Origin: Actinomycetospora succinea
Lineage (GTDB): Bacteria > Actinomycetota > Actinomycetes > Mycobacteriales > Pseudonocardiaceae
Direction: 5' to 3'
NCBI RefSeq assembly: GCF_004363095.1
Contig: NZ_SNYO01000009.1
Location: forward strand, 1 to 64,000
Length of the DNA: 64,000 nucleotides
Shown piece after piece: positions 19,529-27,911 of the stretch (positions within the stretch are counted from its first letter, which is position 1; every line of letters begins with the position of its first letter). The position numbers were made by a program, and so were the translations under genes. Under the pieces are notes generated by a model. The model ran no database searches and was not told the DNA's origin. It saw only the letters and a list, made by a program, of their open reading frames with translations.

Positions 19529-20110
19529 GTGATCCAGACCTGCCCGGCGTGCTTCCGGGCCGACGAGGTGCGGTGGTCGAGGCTGCCCGAGCAGATGGTC
19601 AGCTACGTCTGCGACGCCCCGCACGACGGCACCGGGCCGCACACGTGGACCGCCGTCGACGGCTCCCGCCGGCCCACCGAGACCGGCACCGCCGGTGTCA
19701 CCGAAGAGCTCCTCGAGCCGCTGCTCCGGTGCGTCCGCGAGGGTGAGCCTTTCGTGGAGTACGGCGTCGTCGAGTACCGGCTCCGACGCGAGTACCCGGA
19801 CCTCTTCCTCGCGCACGTCGCGGCGCAGGGCCACTCGATCCTGGGGCCGCGTCAGGCGACGGCGAGCAGCGTGCGTTTCGCCGCGACGCTCGGCCGGCTC
19901 GCGGACCGGCGGCTGCTGGTGAAGAGCACCGGCCCGGCGACGGGTGCGTGGGTGTACAACGAGCGCCTCACCTACTGGGCTCGCCCGCCGGCGCCGGACG
20001 GGCCGTTCCTGACGTGGGCGAGCTACTGCGCGTCCGTCGGGCGCTCGCCGGAGTGGACCGCCGAGGACGTCGCGGAGCTCGAGCGCAGTGGCCGCCGGTC
20101 GGTGCGCTGA
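19529..20110 (+). CDS. hypothetical protein with N-terminal zinc-ribbon-like cysteines
   Basis: 193-aa protein beginning with VIQTCPACFRADEVRW and a later YVCDAPHDG, a Cys-x2-Cys ... Cys/His arrangement that could bind zinc. The remainder (EPFVEYGVVEYRLRREYPDLFLAHV, then RFAATLGRLADRRLLV) looks alpha-helical and winged-helix-like. The GTG at 19529 is preferred for GGGGAG at seven bases; an upstream in-frame GTG at 19496 would add 11 residues. Diverges from the cysteine-synthase-like gene. I do not recognise a named family. Confidence 0.65.
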   Translation: MIQTCPACFRADEVRWSRLPEQMVSYVCDAPHDGTGPHTWTAVDGSRRPTETGTAGVTEELLEPLLRCVREGEPFVEYGVVEYRLRREYPDLFLAHVAAQGHSILGPRQATASSVRFAATLGRLADRRLLVKSTGPATGAWVYNERLTYWARPPAPDGPFLTWASYCASVGRSPEWTAEDVAELERSGRRSVR

Positions 20111-20181
20111 CCTTCGCATCGTGACCGTTCTGTGATGTAGCGGTGGGTCTTCTCGGGGCCGTCGTTGTCGGGGGTCGCGGC

Positions 20182-20197
20182 TAGATTCGAACACATG
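20182..20197 (+). promoter_or_regulatory. -10 box and leaderless start of the DUF222 gene
   Basis: TAGATT at 20182-20187 is followed by seven bases and the ATG at 20195, with no ribosome site, so transcription should begin at the start codon. This is a common actinobacterial arrangement and fixes the start chosen for the DUF222/HNH gene. Confidence 0.6.
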
Positions 20198-22381
20198 AGC
20201 GAACAGGGTGTGCGGGACGGCCTGGTGGCCGACCTCGATGCCCTGTCGGCGGGGCCGGAGCTGGCCGCGGTCCTCGACGACCTCTCCCCGGACACGTTGA
20301 CCGGCGAGGAACTGGCCGCCTACGTGCGGGCCTGCGCCCGGCTGACCAACCACGGCACCGCGCGGTTGTTGGACGCGATGCACCACCTCGGGCGCGCCCA
20401 GCACGGGCGCACCGATCGCCGCCAGGTGCTCGACGAGTACTCCGGCGACGAGGTCGCGGTCGCCCTCGGGTGGTCGCGGTCGATGGCGTGCCGCAAGCTC
20501 GACCTCGCCGACGACCTCGCCGCCCGCCTCCCGGCGGTCGGTGAGGCGCTCTGGGACGGCTGGCTCGACGAACCCAAGGCCACCCGGCTCTGCGAGTGGA
20601 CCCGCGACCTGTGCGACGACCACGCCCGCCACGTCACCCAGGAACTGCTGCCCGAGGCGCCGTCGTTGCCGGTCGGAGAGCTGATCCGGCGCATCGAGCA
20701 GGTCGCCGCCGCGATCGACCCCGACTGGGCCGCGCGCCGCGAAGCCCGCGCGGCGAAGAACCTGCGGGTGACCCTGACCGCGAACCCGTCGGGCACCGCC
20801 ACCTTCGCGGTCTGCGACACCACCGCGCCGCGCGGGCTGGCGATGCGCGACCGCTGCGACGCGATCGCCGCCGCGGTCCGCGCGCTCGGGGTGCGACTCC
20901 CGATCGGGGACCTGCGCGGCGAGGTCGCCGCCCGCCTGCTCGACGGATCCAGCGCCGGACTCACCGACCACCAGATCATCTGCATCCTCGCCGCCGAGTA
21001 CCACGCCGCCGGCCAACCAGCCGAACCCGACGACCAGCCCGACGACGACGGCGACTGCGACGACCCGGACGACGAGGGACCCGGCGACGAAGGACCCGAC
21101 GGGCCGCGCGATGACGGACCCGACAACCGCGGGCCCGACAACGGGCCGGCTGGCGGGGCACCGACCGACGACCGGCGCGAGACGCCCGACGACGCCGGAC
21201 AACCCGGCGACGGAGATCCGCACGACGAGGGCCCCGCCGCTGGTGACGACGCCGATGCCGGCGACGACGCCGAGGCTGGTGAGCACGCCGAGGGCGAGTC
21301 AGCCGGTCAGGGCGTACTCGACCTGCCCGGTCTACCCGAACCCGGTCTACCCGACCCCGAGCTATCCGCTGAGCCGCCGGTGCCGGAGTTCCCGCCCGAG
21401 ATCGACGGGCCCGACCCCGGACCCGGACGCGTCCGCACCGGCACCAGCGAACTGCGCCTACGCCTGACCACCGCGCTCGGACTCGACCAGTACCCCGCCA
21501 CCGTCCCCGGCTACGGCACCGTCCTGGCACACCACGCCCGCACCCTGCTCACCGCCGCCCACCACGGCGAATGGCGCATCGTGCTCACCACCCCCGACGG
21601 CCACCTCCAGCACGTCCTGCTCGCCCGCCGACGACCAGCCCGCCCCCGCAGCGACCACCAGCCGCGGGGGCCAGAGCAACACCGAGCCATCGTCGAACTC
21701 CAGGTTCCGACGACACAGCTCGCCGCCCTCGACCCCCACGCCCACCCCACCTGGACCGCCCTGCTGCGCGAACTCCACACCCGGCTCAGCGAGCTCACCG
21801 AGCTCGGGGTGCTCGGCGCGCCCGGCCCGCCCCGCGCGAGCCTCGCCGAGCAGCTGCGCCGCCGACCCAGCGCCGAGACCGAACGCTGGACCCGGGTCCG
21901 CGACCGGTGCTGCATCATCCCCTGCTGCCACCGCCCCGCCCACCGCGCCGAGCTCGACCACACCCACGACTGGGCCCACCACGGCCCCTCGGCGCACTGG
22001 AACCTCGGCGTGCTCGACACACACCACCACCGCGCCAAACACCACGCCCACTGGCAGATCCACCAGCCCGCCCCCGGCCATTTCGCCATCCGCACCCGCG
22101 CCGGACAACGACTCCACACCACCCCGAAGAAGATCCTCGACAAGCTCCCCGAACCCCGCCCCGCGCACCGGCCCCGACCCCTGCCCGACGACGGCTGGCG
22201 CACCCACCCCCACGACGGAGACGACGCGGCCGACGCCGCCGCGGACGCCCAATGGCGCCACCAGTTCCTGCGCCGCACCACCGGCGCCACCGCCACCGGC
22301 AACGCGCGCATGACCACCACGAGCAGCAAGGCCGCCACCGTCCCCGCCGTCCACGACCCGAACGACCCGCCGCCATTCTGA
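20195..22381 (+). CDS. DUF222 / HNH endonuclease-domain protein (13E12-type)
   Basis: 728-aa protein. Residues about 20-260 form the helical DUF222 domain. About 270-420 is a low-complexity Asp/Glu/Pro/Gly linker with repeats such as PGLPEPGLPDPE. The C-terminal third holds an HNH domain: CCIIPCCHRPAHRAELDHTHDW, then a His-rich HWNLGVLDTHHHRAKHHAHW, with paired Cys and the catalytic D-H. Proteins of this layout are multi-copy in actinobacteria and behave like mobile or recently duplicated genes. The DNA target and any role in defence or homing are unproven. Leaderless start at 20195. Codon use matches the neighbours apart from the acidic linker. Confidence 0.88.
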   Translation: MSEQGVRDGLVADLDALSAGPELAAVLDDLSPDTLTGEELAAYVRACARLTNHGTARLLDAMHHLGRAQHGRTDRRQVLDEYSGDEVAVALGWSRSMACRKLDLADDLAARLPAVGEALWDGWLDEPKATRLCEWTRDLCDDHARHVTQELLPEAPSLPVGELIRRIEQVAAAIDPDWAARREARAAKNLRVTLTANPSGTATFAVCDTTAPRGLAMRDRCDAIAAAVRALGVRLPIGDLRGEVAARLLDGSSAGLTDHQIICILAAEYHAAGQPAEPDDQPDDDGDCDDPDDEGPGDEGPDGPRDDGPDNRGPDNGPAGGAPTDDRRETPDDAGQPGDGDPHDEGPAAGDDADAGDDAEAGEHAEGESAGQGVLDLPGLPEPGLPDPELSAEPPVPEFPPEIDGPDPGPGRVRTGTSELRLRLTTALGLDQYPATVPGYGTVLAHHARTLLTAAHHGEWRIVLTTPDGHLQHVLLARRRPARPRSDHQPRGPEQHRAIVELQVPTTQLAALDPHAHPTWTALLRELHTRLSELTELGVLGAPGPPRASLAEQLRRRPSAETERWTRVRDRCCIIPCCHRPAHRAELDHTHDWAHHGPSAHWNLGVLDTHHHRAKHHAHWQIHQPAPGHFAIRTRAGQRLHTTPKKILDKLPEPRPAHRPRPLPDDGWRTHPHDGDDAADAAADAQWRHQFLRRTTGATATGNARMTTTSSKAATVPAVHDPNDPPPF

Positions 22382-22427
22382 TGCCGACGACCTGCGACGC
22401 CCGTCGCTCTGACGTCACCATGTCTGC

Positions 22428-23915
22428 GTGCCGTGCACCGTCCGGAGACTGGTCGCGGCGATCGCGTGCGCGGCAGCGGTGCTCATCGCCACCCCGATCC
22501 CGGCGACGGCCGCGCCATCGCCGCCCGCCGACCCCGCCGCCGACCCCGCCTCCGACCCCGCCTCCGACCCCGCCGCCGACCCCGCCGCCGACCCCGCCGC
22601 CGACCCCGCCGCCATCGACCGCTACCTCGCCGATGCGCTGGCGAGGCTCGGCCTGCCCGGCATGTCGGTCGCGATCACCCGCGGCACCGAGGTCGTGCAC
22701 CTCGCCGGCTTCGGCACCGACAGCCGCGGGGCACCCGTCACCCCGGACACCCGCGTCCGCGTCGCCTCGCTCACCAAGACCTTCACCGCCACCGCGGTCC
22801 TCCAGCTCGCGGCCGCGGGACGCGTCGACCTCGATGCCCCGGTCCGGCGCTACCTCCCGGAGTTCACCCTCGCCGACCCCGCCGTCTCGGCGCGCATCAC
22901 CGTGCGCCACCTCCTGAACCAGACCAGCGGCATCGCCGACACCGACTTCCCCGCCGTCACCGACGACGAGGAGGACCTCCGGCGCAGGGTGGCGAGCCTC
23001 CGGACCGCGACCCCGGCCGACCAGCCCGGCGCGGCGTTCCACTACACCGACCCGAACTACCAGGTCCTCGCCCTGCTGATCGAGGACGTCACCGGCGTGC
23101 CCTGGGCGGCTTACCTCGAACAGCAGGTGTTCGGGCCCCTCGCGATGACGAGGACCGACGCCGCCGCCACCGGGGCCGCCGCGCCCGACCTCCCCGACGG
23201 CCACGTCCTCGTGTTCGATCGCCCCGTCGCCCGCCCCGAGCTCCGAGGCCTGCTCGCGGGCTCGGGCGGCGTGGTCTCGACCTCCCGCGACATGGCCCGC
23301 TGGTTGATCGCCCAGAGCACCGGCGCCGGGCCGGTCCTCCCGCCGGGGGCCACGGCCCTCCTGCAGACCCCACCGCCGGGGAGCACCTACGCCATGGGCT
23401 GGCAGCTCCGGGACGAGACACCCCGGCGCCTCGAGCACACAGGCGTGCTCTCGACCTTCTCCGCCACCCAGGTCCTGCTCCCCGACAGCGGCTACGCGTT
23501 CGCCCTGCTCTACGACGGCAACAGCGCGCTCGCGGACACCGCCGGCGTCGCCACGGGGCTCGCCGCACTCCTCACCGGCACCCGCGACCCCACGCCGCCC
23601 CGCTCCACCGGACTCACGTCCGCGGTGATCGGCACCCTGTGCGTCCTGATCGTCGCCACACGGGCCCGCGCGCTCACCCGCTCCGGACCTCCGGGCCGCT
23701 GGACCGACCCACCGATCATCGCCTGGCTCCTGCTCCCCGTCGCCGTCCTGGCGACGCTGAGCCCCCTGGTCGCGGCCGCTACGGGCAGGGTGTTCACCGC
23801 CCAGCAGCTCGCCCTCGCCATGCCCGACGTGGTGATCCTGCTCGTCCTCGCCGCGGCCACGGGCACGGCGCTCACCGCCGCACGCCTTGGGACCCGGCGG
23901 ATCACTCGTCGCTGA
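22428..23915 (+). CDS. secreted/membrane-anchored serine hydrolase (beta-lactamase-like, class C fold)
   Basis: 495-aa penicillin-binding/esterase-fold protein. The N-terminus is a signal peptide (hydrophobic AAIACAAAVLIA ending in PATAAP). A low-complexity Asp-Pro-Ala linker made by seven 12-base repeats follows. The hydrolase domain (about 60-360) has SLTK as the S-x-x-K nucleophile motif, HYTDPNY in place of the Y-x-N motif, and HTG (EHTGVLSTF) for the third motif. Three or four C-terminal hydrophobic helices (about 395-485) suggest membrane anchoring with the enzyme outside. Possible roles are D-aminopeptidase, esterase or beta-lactam resistance. The GTG at 22428 is the only start that gives a proper leader. 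Confidence 0.85.
   Translation: MPCTVRRLVAAIACAAAVLIATPIPATAAPSPPADPAADPASDPASDPAADPAADPAADPAAIDRYLADALARLGLPGMSVAITRGTEVVHLAGFGTDSRGAPVTPDTRVRVASLTKTFTATAVLQLAAAGRVDLDAPVRRYLPEFTLADPAVSARITVRHLLNQTSGIADTDFPAVTDDEEDLRRRVASLRTATPADQPGAAFHYTDPNYQVLALLIEDVTGVPWAAYLEQQVFGPLAMTRTDAAATGAAAPDLPDGHVLVFDRPVARPELRGLLAGSGGVVSTSRDMARWLIAQSTGAGPVLPPGATALLQTPPPGSTYAMGWQLRDETPRRLEHTGVLSTFSATQVLLPDSGYAFALLYDGNSALADTAGVATGLAALLTGTRDPTPPRSTGLTSAVIGTLCVLIVATRARALTRSGPPGRWTDPPIIAWLLLPVAVLATLSPLVAAATGRVFTAQQLALAMPDVVILLVLAAATGTALTAARLGTRRITRR
22530..22613 (+). repeat. seven 12-bp in-frame tandem repeats (DPAA/DPAS)
   Basis: Seven consecutive units of GACCCCGCCGCC or GACCCCGCCTCC inside the serine hydrolase gene. 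Each encodes Asp-Pro-Ala-Ala/Ser and together they form the linker between signal peptide and catalytic domain. Unit number can change by slippage without altering the frame. Confidence 0.9.
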
Positions 23916-24114
23916 CGGCCTCCACCGGCCGCTCCCCCGCCACCGTCGGGGTCGCCGGCGTCTCCGGCACCTCGTCGCTCGCGACGTCGGGGACCTCGTC
24001 CTCGCCGAGCTCGGGCACCTCGTGCTCGGGGACGCGCGGCGCCGGGCGCTGCGGCACCGGGGGCACCTCGTCCTCCGGCTCGCTGCCCCGTCCCCTGCTC
24101 TGGGTCTGTGCCAT
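23902..24114 (-). CDS. small acidic proline/valine-rich protein (70 aa)
   Basis: Seventy-residue protein composed of E-V-P/E-D-E-V-P repeats (for example EDEVPPVPQRP, EHEVPELGEDEVPDV), probably disordered. The ATG at 24114 follows GGGGGTGGCC. It lies downstream of the PEP-synthase-like gene on the same strand (28-base gap), and its end overlaps the convergent serine hydrolase gene by 14 bases. No family recognised; it could be translated as a tail cistron of the L,D-transpeptidase/PEP operon. Confidence 0.5.
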   Translation of the reverse strand: MAQTQSRGRGSEPEDEVPPVPQRPAPRVPEHEVPELGEDEVPDVASDEVPETPATPTVAGERPVEAVSDE

Positions 24115-24142
24115 GGCCACCCCCGACGACGCCACCCCGAGC

Positions 24143-26551
24143 CTACGGATCGACCACGCTCACCGTGCCCGCGTCGCCGTCCACGTGGACGCGGTCGCCG
24201 GTCCGGATCCGGTCGGTCGCCGACCCGGTGCCGAGGACCGCGGGGATGCCGTACTCCCGGGCGACGATCGAGCTGTGGCTCAGCGGGCCCCCGATGTCGG
24301 TGACCACGGCCGCCGCCCGCGCGAACAGGGGCGTCCAGGCCGGCGTGGTCATCCGCGCCACCAGCACCTCGCCCGGCTGCATCGCCGCGAAGTCCTCCGG
24401 CCCGCGCAGCACCCGCGCGGTCGCGGTCACCGACCCGGTCGAACCCGGCACCCCCGTCAGCTGCTCTCCCGCCGGCGTCTCCGCCCCCGGCATGAAACGG
24501 CCGAACACCGTCCGGAGCCACGTCACCTCGGGCAGCATCTGCGGCGGCGACACCAGCGCCCGCCCGCGCCGCAGGGCCTGGCGCTCCGCGATCGGCGGGT
24601 GCACCGGCTCCCCGCGCAGTCGCGCGCGCAGCTCGGACTCGGTCAGCCAGAAGACGTCGACCGAGAGCCGCGAGCTCAGCTCCCGCAGCATCCGCCGCAT
24701 CAGCGGCCACGCCAGCCCCATGTCGGCGAGCGCGTCCTCCCGCACCGGGCCCAGCCGCCGCGCCCGCGCCAGCAGCGCGTCGAAGATCCGGCGCCGGACC
24801 GGGTCGAGCCGCGCCCGCAGCTCCTCGGTCCGGGTATCGCGCTCCGCCCGCAACCGGGAGCGGCGGACCTCCGGGTCCACCCCCGCCTCGGACATCATGA
24901 AGCGGATCGTGTCGAGCAGCGTGCTCGGATCGTCGGCGGGCGTGGGCTCGGCGAAGTCCAGGTCGAAGACGGTGTGCCCGAAGCGCTCGAGGTGCTCGGC
25001 GAACCCCCGCCGCCACGCCGAGGACTCCGTGCCGGCCGAGCGCGCGAGACGAGCCAGCGCGTACAGCGACCGCTCCGCCCGGAGCGGCTCGCTGTCCTCC
25101 CCGACGAGCAGGACGTGCGCGGCGGGGTCGCCGGCGCGCTTCACCACCCGGTCGTAGAACGCGGTGAAGCCGATCTCCGCCGTCGCCGCCAGCGGGATCA
25201 CCGACTGCACCGCCGTGTAGTAGGTCGCGCCCGCCGCGAGCAGGGTGACCACGCCGTCGAGCAGCTCCTCCGACGACAGCGCCGCGAGGTCCTTCGCCTT
25301 CCAGACGTCGACGACCGCTACGTACCCCGGGTGCGCCCGCTCGCGCCACCCGCGCACCCCGCCGCGGGTCTCCGGCCGGTTCAGGCTGCGCAGCGCCCAG
25401 GGCAGCCGCACGGTCATCCAGAGCAGGCCCCGGGTCCGGTAGAAGTAGTAGGCGTAGCCGTTGATCGTCGGGAAGGCGATGTCGCCGGCAGGCACCGGGC
25501 GACCGAGCATCGAGGCGAACAGCCCGCCGATCGAGCCGGTCACCGCCGGGTCGATCAGGTCCGCGAACAGCGGCGTGAGCGGGCTCGGCATCTGCTCGAC
25601 GATGCTGGCGCGGAAGTACGCGCCGCCCCGGTACGGCAGCGGCCAGGTCGTCGGCGGCGGGGCCGTGGGCGGCGGCAGCGCGGTGATCGGTCGCGCCTGG
25701 ACCAGCGCGAACGCCCCGTCCACGCGCACCCACTCGACGTCCTGGGGCACGCCGAAGTGCTCCTCGGCCCGCACGCCGAGCCGCGCCAGCTCCCCCACCT
25801 CCGCCGCGCCCAGCACCGGCGCCCGCTGCCGATCCGCGGGCACCGCGACCTGCGCGGTGCCCCCGCCCGTCGGCACGGTCATCTCGGTCTTCGCCGCCAC
25901 GGTGCGGCCGACCTCGGCGAACGTCGCCCGATCCACGACGAGCTCGTCGGTCGCCGCGAGCCCGCCCACGACCGACTCGCCCAGACCCCACGCGGCGCTG
26001 ACGACGATCCGGTCGCGGCGCCCCGTCGTCGGGTCCGCGGTGAACAGGACGCCGGACGCGTCGGCCGCCACCATCCGCTGGATCACCACGGCCAGCCGCA
26101 CGTCGGTGCGCGCGATGCCCTGCCGGGCGCGGTAGTCGATCGCCCGCGCGGTCCACAGCGACGCCCAGCACCGCACGACGGCGTCGAGCACCGCCTCCTC
26201 GCCGCGGACGTCGAGGAACGTCTCCTGCTGCCCGGCGAAGCTCGCGTCGGCGAGGTCCTCGGCGGTCGCCGACGAGCGCACCGCGACCGGTCCCCAGCCG
26301 AGCCCGGCGTAGGCCGCCCGGACCTCCGCCGCCACCTCGGACGGGACGGCGAGCCCGAGGAACGCCTCCTGGACCCCCGGCGAGCCCACGTCGATCCCGG
26401 CCGCCGCCACCGCGTACGCCTCGGTCGTCAGCACCACCCCGTCCGGCACCGGTAGCCCGGCCCGCACCAGCTCCCCGAGGTTCGCCCCCTTGCCACCGAC
26501 GAGCGCGACGTCAGCCGCACCGACCTCCGCGAACCCCCGCACGAACCGCAC
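24143..26551 (-). CDS. PEP-synthase-like phosphotransferase (rifampicin phosphotransferase-type layout)
   Basis: 802-aa protein. The N-terminal ATP-grasp domain (about 1-310) opens with LVGGKGANLGELVRAGLPVPDG and includes VAVRSSATAEDLADASFAGQQETFL. A middle helical domain starts at about 340 with the MPSPLTPLFADLI block. The C-terminal swivelling phosphohistidine domain carries TDIGGPLSHSSIVAREYGIP with the acceptor His759. There is no TIM-barrel PEP-binding domain, so it cannot be a complete PEP synthase. This three-part order matches rifampicin phosphotransferases and related orphan enzymes that move the ATP beta-phosphate to a small molecule. The acceptor here is unknown. The GTG start at 26551 lies three bases after the stop of the L,D-transpeptidase gene. 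Confidence 0.75.
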   Translation of the reverse strand: MRFVRGFAEVGAADVALVGGKGANLGELVRAGLPVPDGVVLTTEAYAVAAAGIDVGSPGVQEAFLGLAVPSEVAAEVRAAYAGLGWGPVAVRSSATAEDLADASFAGQQETFLDVRGEEAVLDAVVRCWASLWTARAIDYRARQGIARTDVRLAVVIQRMVAADASGVLFTADPTTGRRDRIVVSAAWGLGESVVGGLAATDELVVDRATFAEVGRTVAAKTEMTVPTGGGTAQVAVPADRQRAPVLGAAEVGELARLGVRAEEHFGVPQDVEWVRVDGAFALVQARPITALPPPTAPPPTTWPLPYRGGAYFRASIVEQMPSPLTPLFADLIDPAVTGSIGGLFASMLGRPVPAGDIAFPTINGYAYYFYRTRGLLWMTVRLPWALRSLNRPETRGGVRGWRERAHPGYVAVVDVWKAKDLAALSSEELLDGVVTLLAAGATYYTAVQSVIPLAATAEIGFTAFYDRVVKRAGDPAAHVLLVGEDSEPLRAERSLYALARLARSAGTESSAWRRGFAEHLERFGHTVFDLDFAEPTPADDPSTLLDTIRFMMSEAGVDPEVRRSRLRAERDTRTEELRARLDPVRRRIFDALLARARRLGPVREDALADMGLAWPLMRRMLRELSSRLSVDVFWLTESELRARLRGEPVHPPIAERQALRRGRALVSPPQMLPEVTWLRTVFGRFMPGAETPAGEQLTGVPGSTGSVTATARVLRGPEDFAAMQPGEVLVARMTTPAWTPLFARAAAVVTDIGGPLSHSSIVAREYGIPAVLGTGSATDRIRTGDRVHVDGDAGTVSVVDP

Positions 26552-26554
26552 AGG

Positions 26555-27754
26555 TCACGACCGCAGCGCGGACTGCGCGACCCACTGGTCCCACGGCACC
26601 GTCCAGTCGGAGATGTCGCCGTCGGCCGCGGTCAACGGGATCGGGCTGTTGGTGACCTCGACCGGGTCGCCGAAGATCGCCGTGTCGAAGTAGGCGTGCG
26701 CGTCGGCGGTCGAGAGGTTCACGCAGCCGTGGGTGACGTTCGTGGAGCCCTGCTCGCCGGTGGTGTCCGGGTTGGCGTGGATGAACTCGCCGTTGTTCTC
26801 GATGCGCACGGCCCAGTGCTCGGGCACGTTCTCGTAGCCGTACTCGGGGTTCGACATCAGCACGGTCTCGGCCTTGCTCATGACGACGTGGATGCCGTTG
26901 GTGGTGTTGCGGTTCGGGTCGGAGCCGAGCCCGTAGCTCGCCGGGACAGTCATGACCACCTGCCCGTCGCGCACCACGACCATCTCGTGGCTGTCGACGT
27001 CGGCCCGGACGACCTGTGAGCGCCCGATCGAGAACTGGCTGGTCACGTCGGCGCGACCCCACACGCCGTCGCCGTCGTCGACGCCGAACTGGTGGATCGC
27101 CACCGACACCTGGGTGCCGGGCTGCCAGTAGTCCTTCGGGCGCCAGTGGGCCCGCGAACCGCCGTTGTCGTCGTCGAGCCAGGCCCACGCCCCGACGGTG
27201 GGCACCGAGGTCCGCACCTGCATCGCCCGCTCGGCGGCGGCCTTGTCGGTGACGTGGTGGTCGAACTGCACGATGATCGGCGCACCGACGCCCACGACGT
27301 CGCCGTCCCCGACGTTGACGTGCGCGCCGACCGTGCGCTCCGGGGTCACGGTCGTGAACGCGCCGGTGATCGGCTGTGCTCCGCCCGCGTCCGCGTCGAC
27401 GTTCCCCGACCACGTGTACGTCTCGCCGTAGGCCAGGGCGCCGGACGCCATCCACCGGTGCCCGTCCGGGCTCACGCTGCCCGCCACCGCGGTGCCGTCC
27501 GACCCGACGAGCGCCACGGTGCCGATCCGGCCGTGCTCGACGGTCAGGCTCGGGGCCCGGTCGGGCGCGACGTCGCCCGCTCCCGGCGCGGGCGACGCGG
27601 ACACCACGGCCGCGGGCGTCGGGGGCGGCCCCGACGCCTCGTCCGACACCGGCGCCCGTCCCGAGAACGTGCCGACGACGGCAGCCCCCGCGCACGCCAG
27701 CAACCCGACCGCGAGCACCACCATCACGGTCACGAACACCCGCGCCCACACCAC
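26555..27754 (-). CDS. L,D-transpeptidase (YkuD) with N-terminal Ig-like domains
   Basis: 399-aa cell-wall enzyme forming 3-3 cross-links in peptidoglycan. A hydrophobic leader (VFVTVMVVLAVGLLACAGAAV) could be cut at the LLAC lipobox or remain as an anchor. Two beta-rich Ig-like repeats (about 60-200) precede the YkuD domain, whose catalytic motif THGCVNLS contains His342 and Cys344; HAN-P and SKAETVLMSNPEYGYE also fit LdtMt2-type enzymes. The start is uncertain. GTG 27754 lies six bases after a TACGTT -10 box and would be leaderless, while the in-frame ATG at 27808 gives an Arg-rich extension. It is co-directional with the PEP-synthase-like gene. Confidence 0.88.
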   Translation of the reverse strand: MVWARVFVTVMVVLAVGLLACAGAAVVGTFSGRAPVSDEASGPPPTPAAVVSASPAPGAGDVAPDRAPSLTVEHGRIGTVALVGSDGTAVAGSVSPDGHRWMASGALAYGETYTWSGNVDADAGGAQPITGAFTTVTPERTVGAHVNVGDGDVVGVGAPIIVQFDHHVTDKAAAERAMQVRTSVPTVGAWAWLDDDNGGSRAHWRPKDYWQPGTQVSVAIHQFGVDDGDGVWGRADVTSQFSIGRSQVVRADVDSHEMVVVRDGQVVMTVPASYGLGSDPNRNTTNGIHVVMSKAETVLMSNPEYGYENVPEHWAVRIENNGEFIHANPDTTGEQGSTNVTHGCVNLSTADAHAYFDTAIFGDPVEVTNSPIPLTAADGDISDWTVPWDQWVAQSALRS

Positions 27755-27911
27755 GGTCCCAACGTACGACCGCCGGTGGCGACGTCGAGGACGTCGGGCC
27801 GACGGCATTCCTCGTGTCCGTGCCGCAACCGGGCGAAGCGGATGGCGGCGGCGCGCACGAGGGCCCCAGCCACCGACGAACTCGTCGACGACCGGGGCCC
27901 GTGGTGCTCCG

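Noticed and set aside
20195-22381. DUF222/HNH gene as an active homing element or defence island
   Set aside because: No insertion-site repeats, partner genes or disrupted host gene are visible; the family is common as single chromosomal genes.
21915-26171. Very long open frame on the minus strand (over 1,400 codons)
   Set aside because: Its translation is low-complexity and runs opposite to the DUF222 and serine hydrolase genes and out of frame with the PEP-synthase-like gene.
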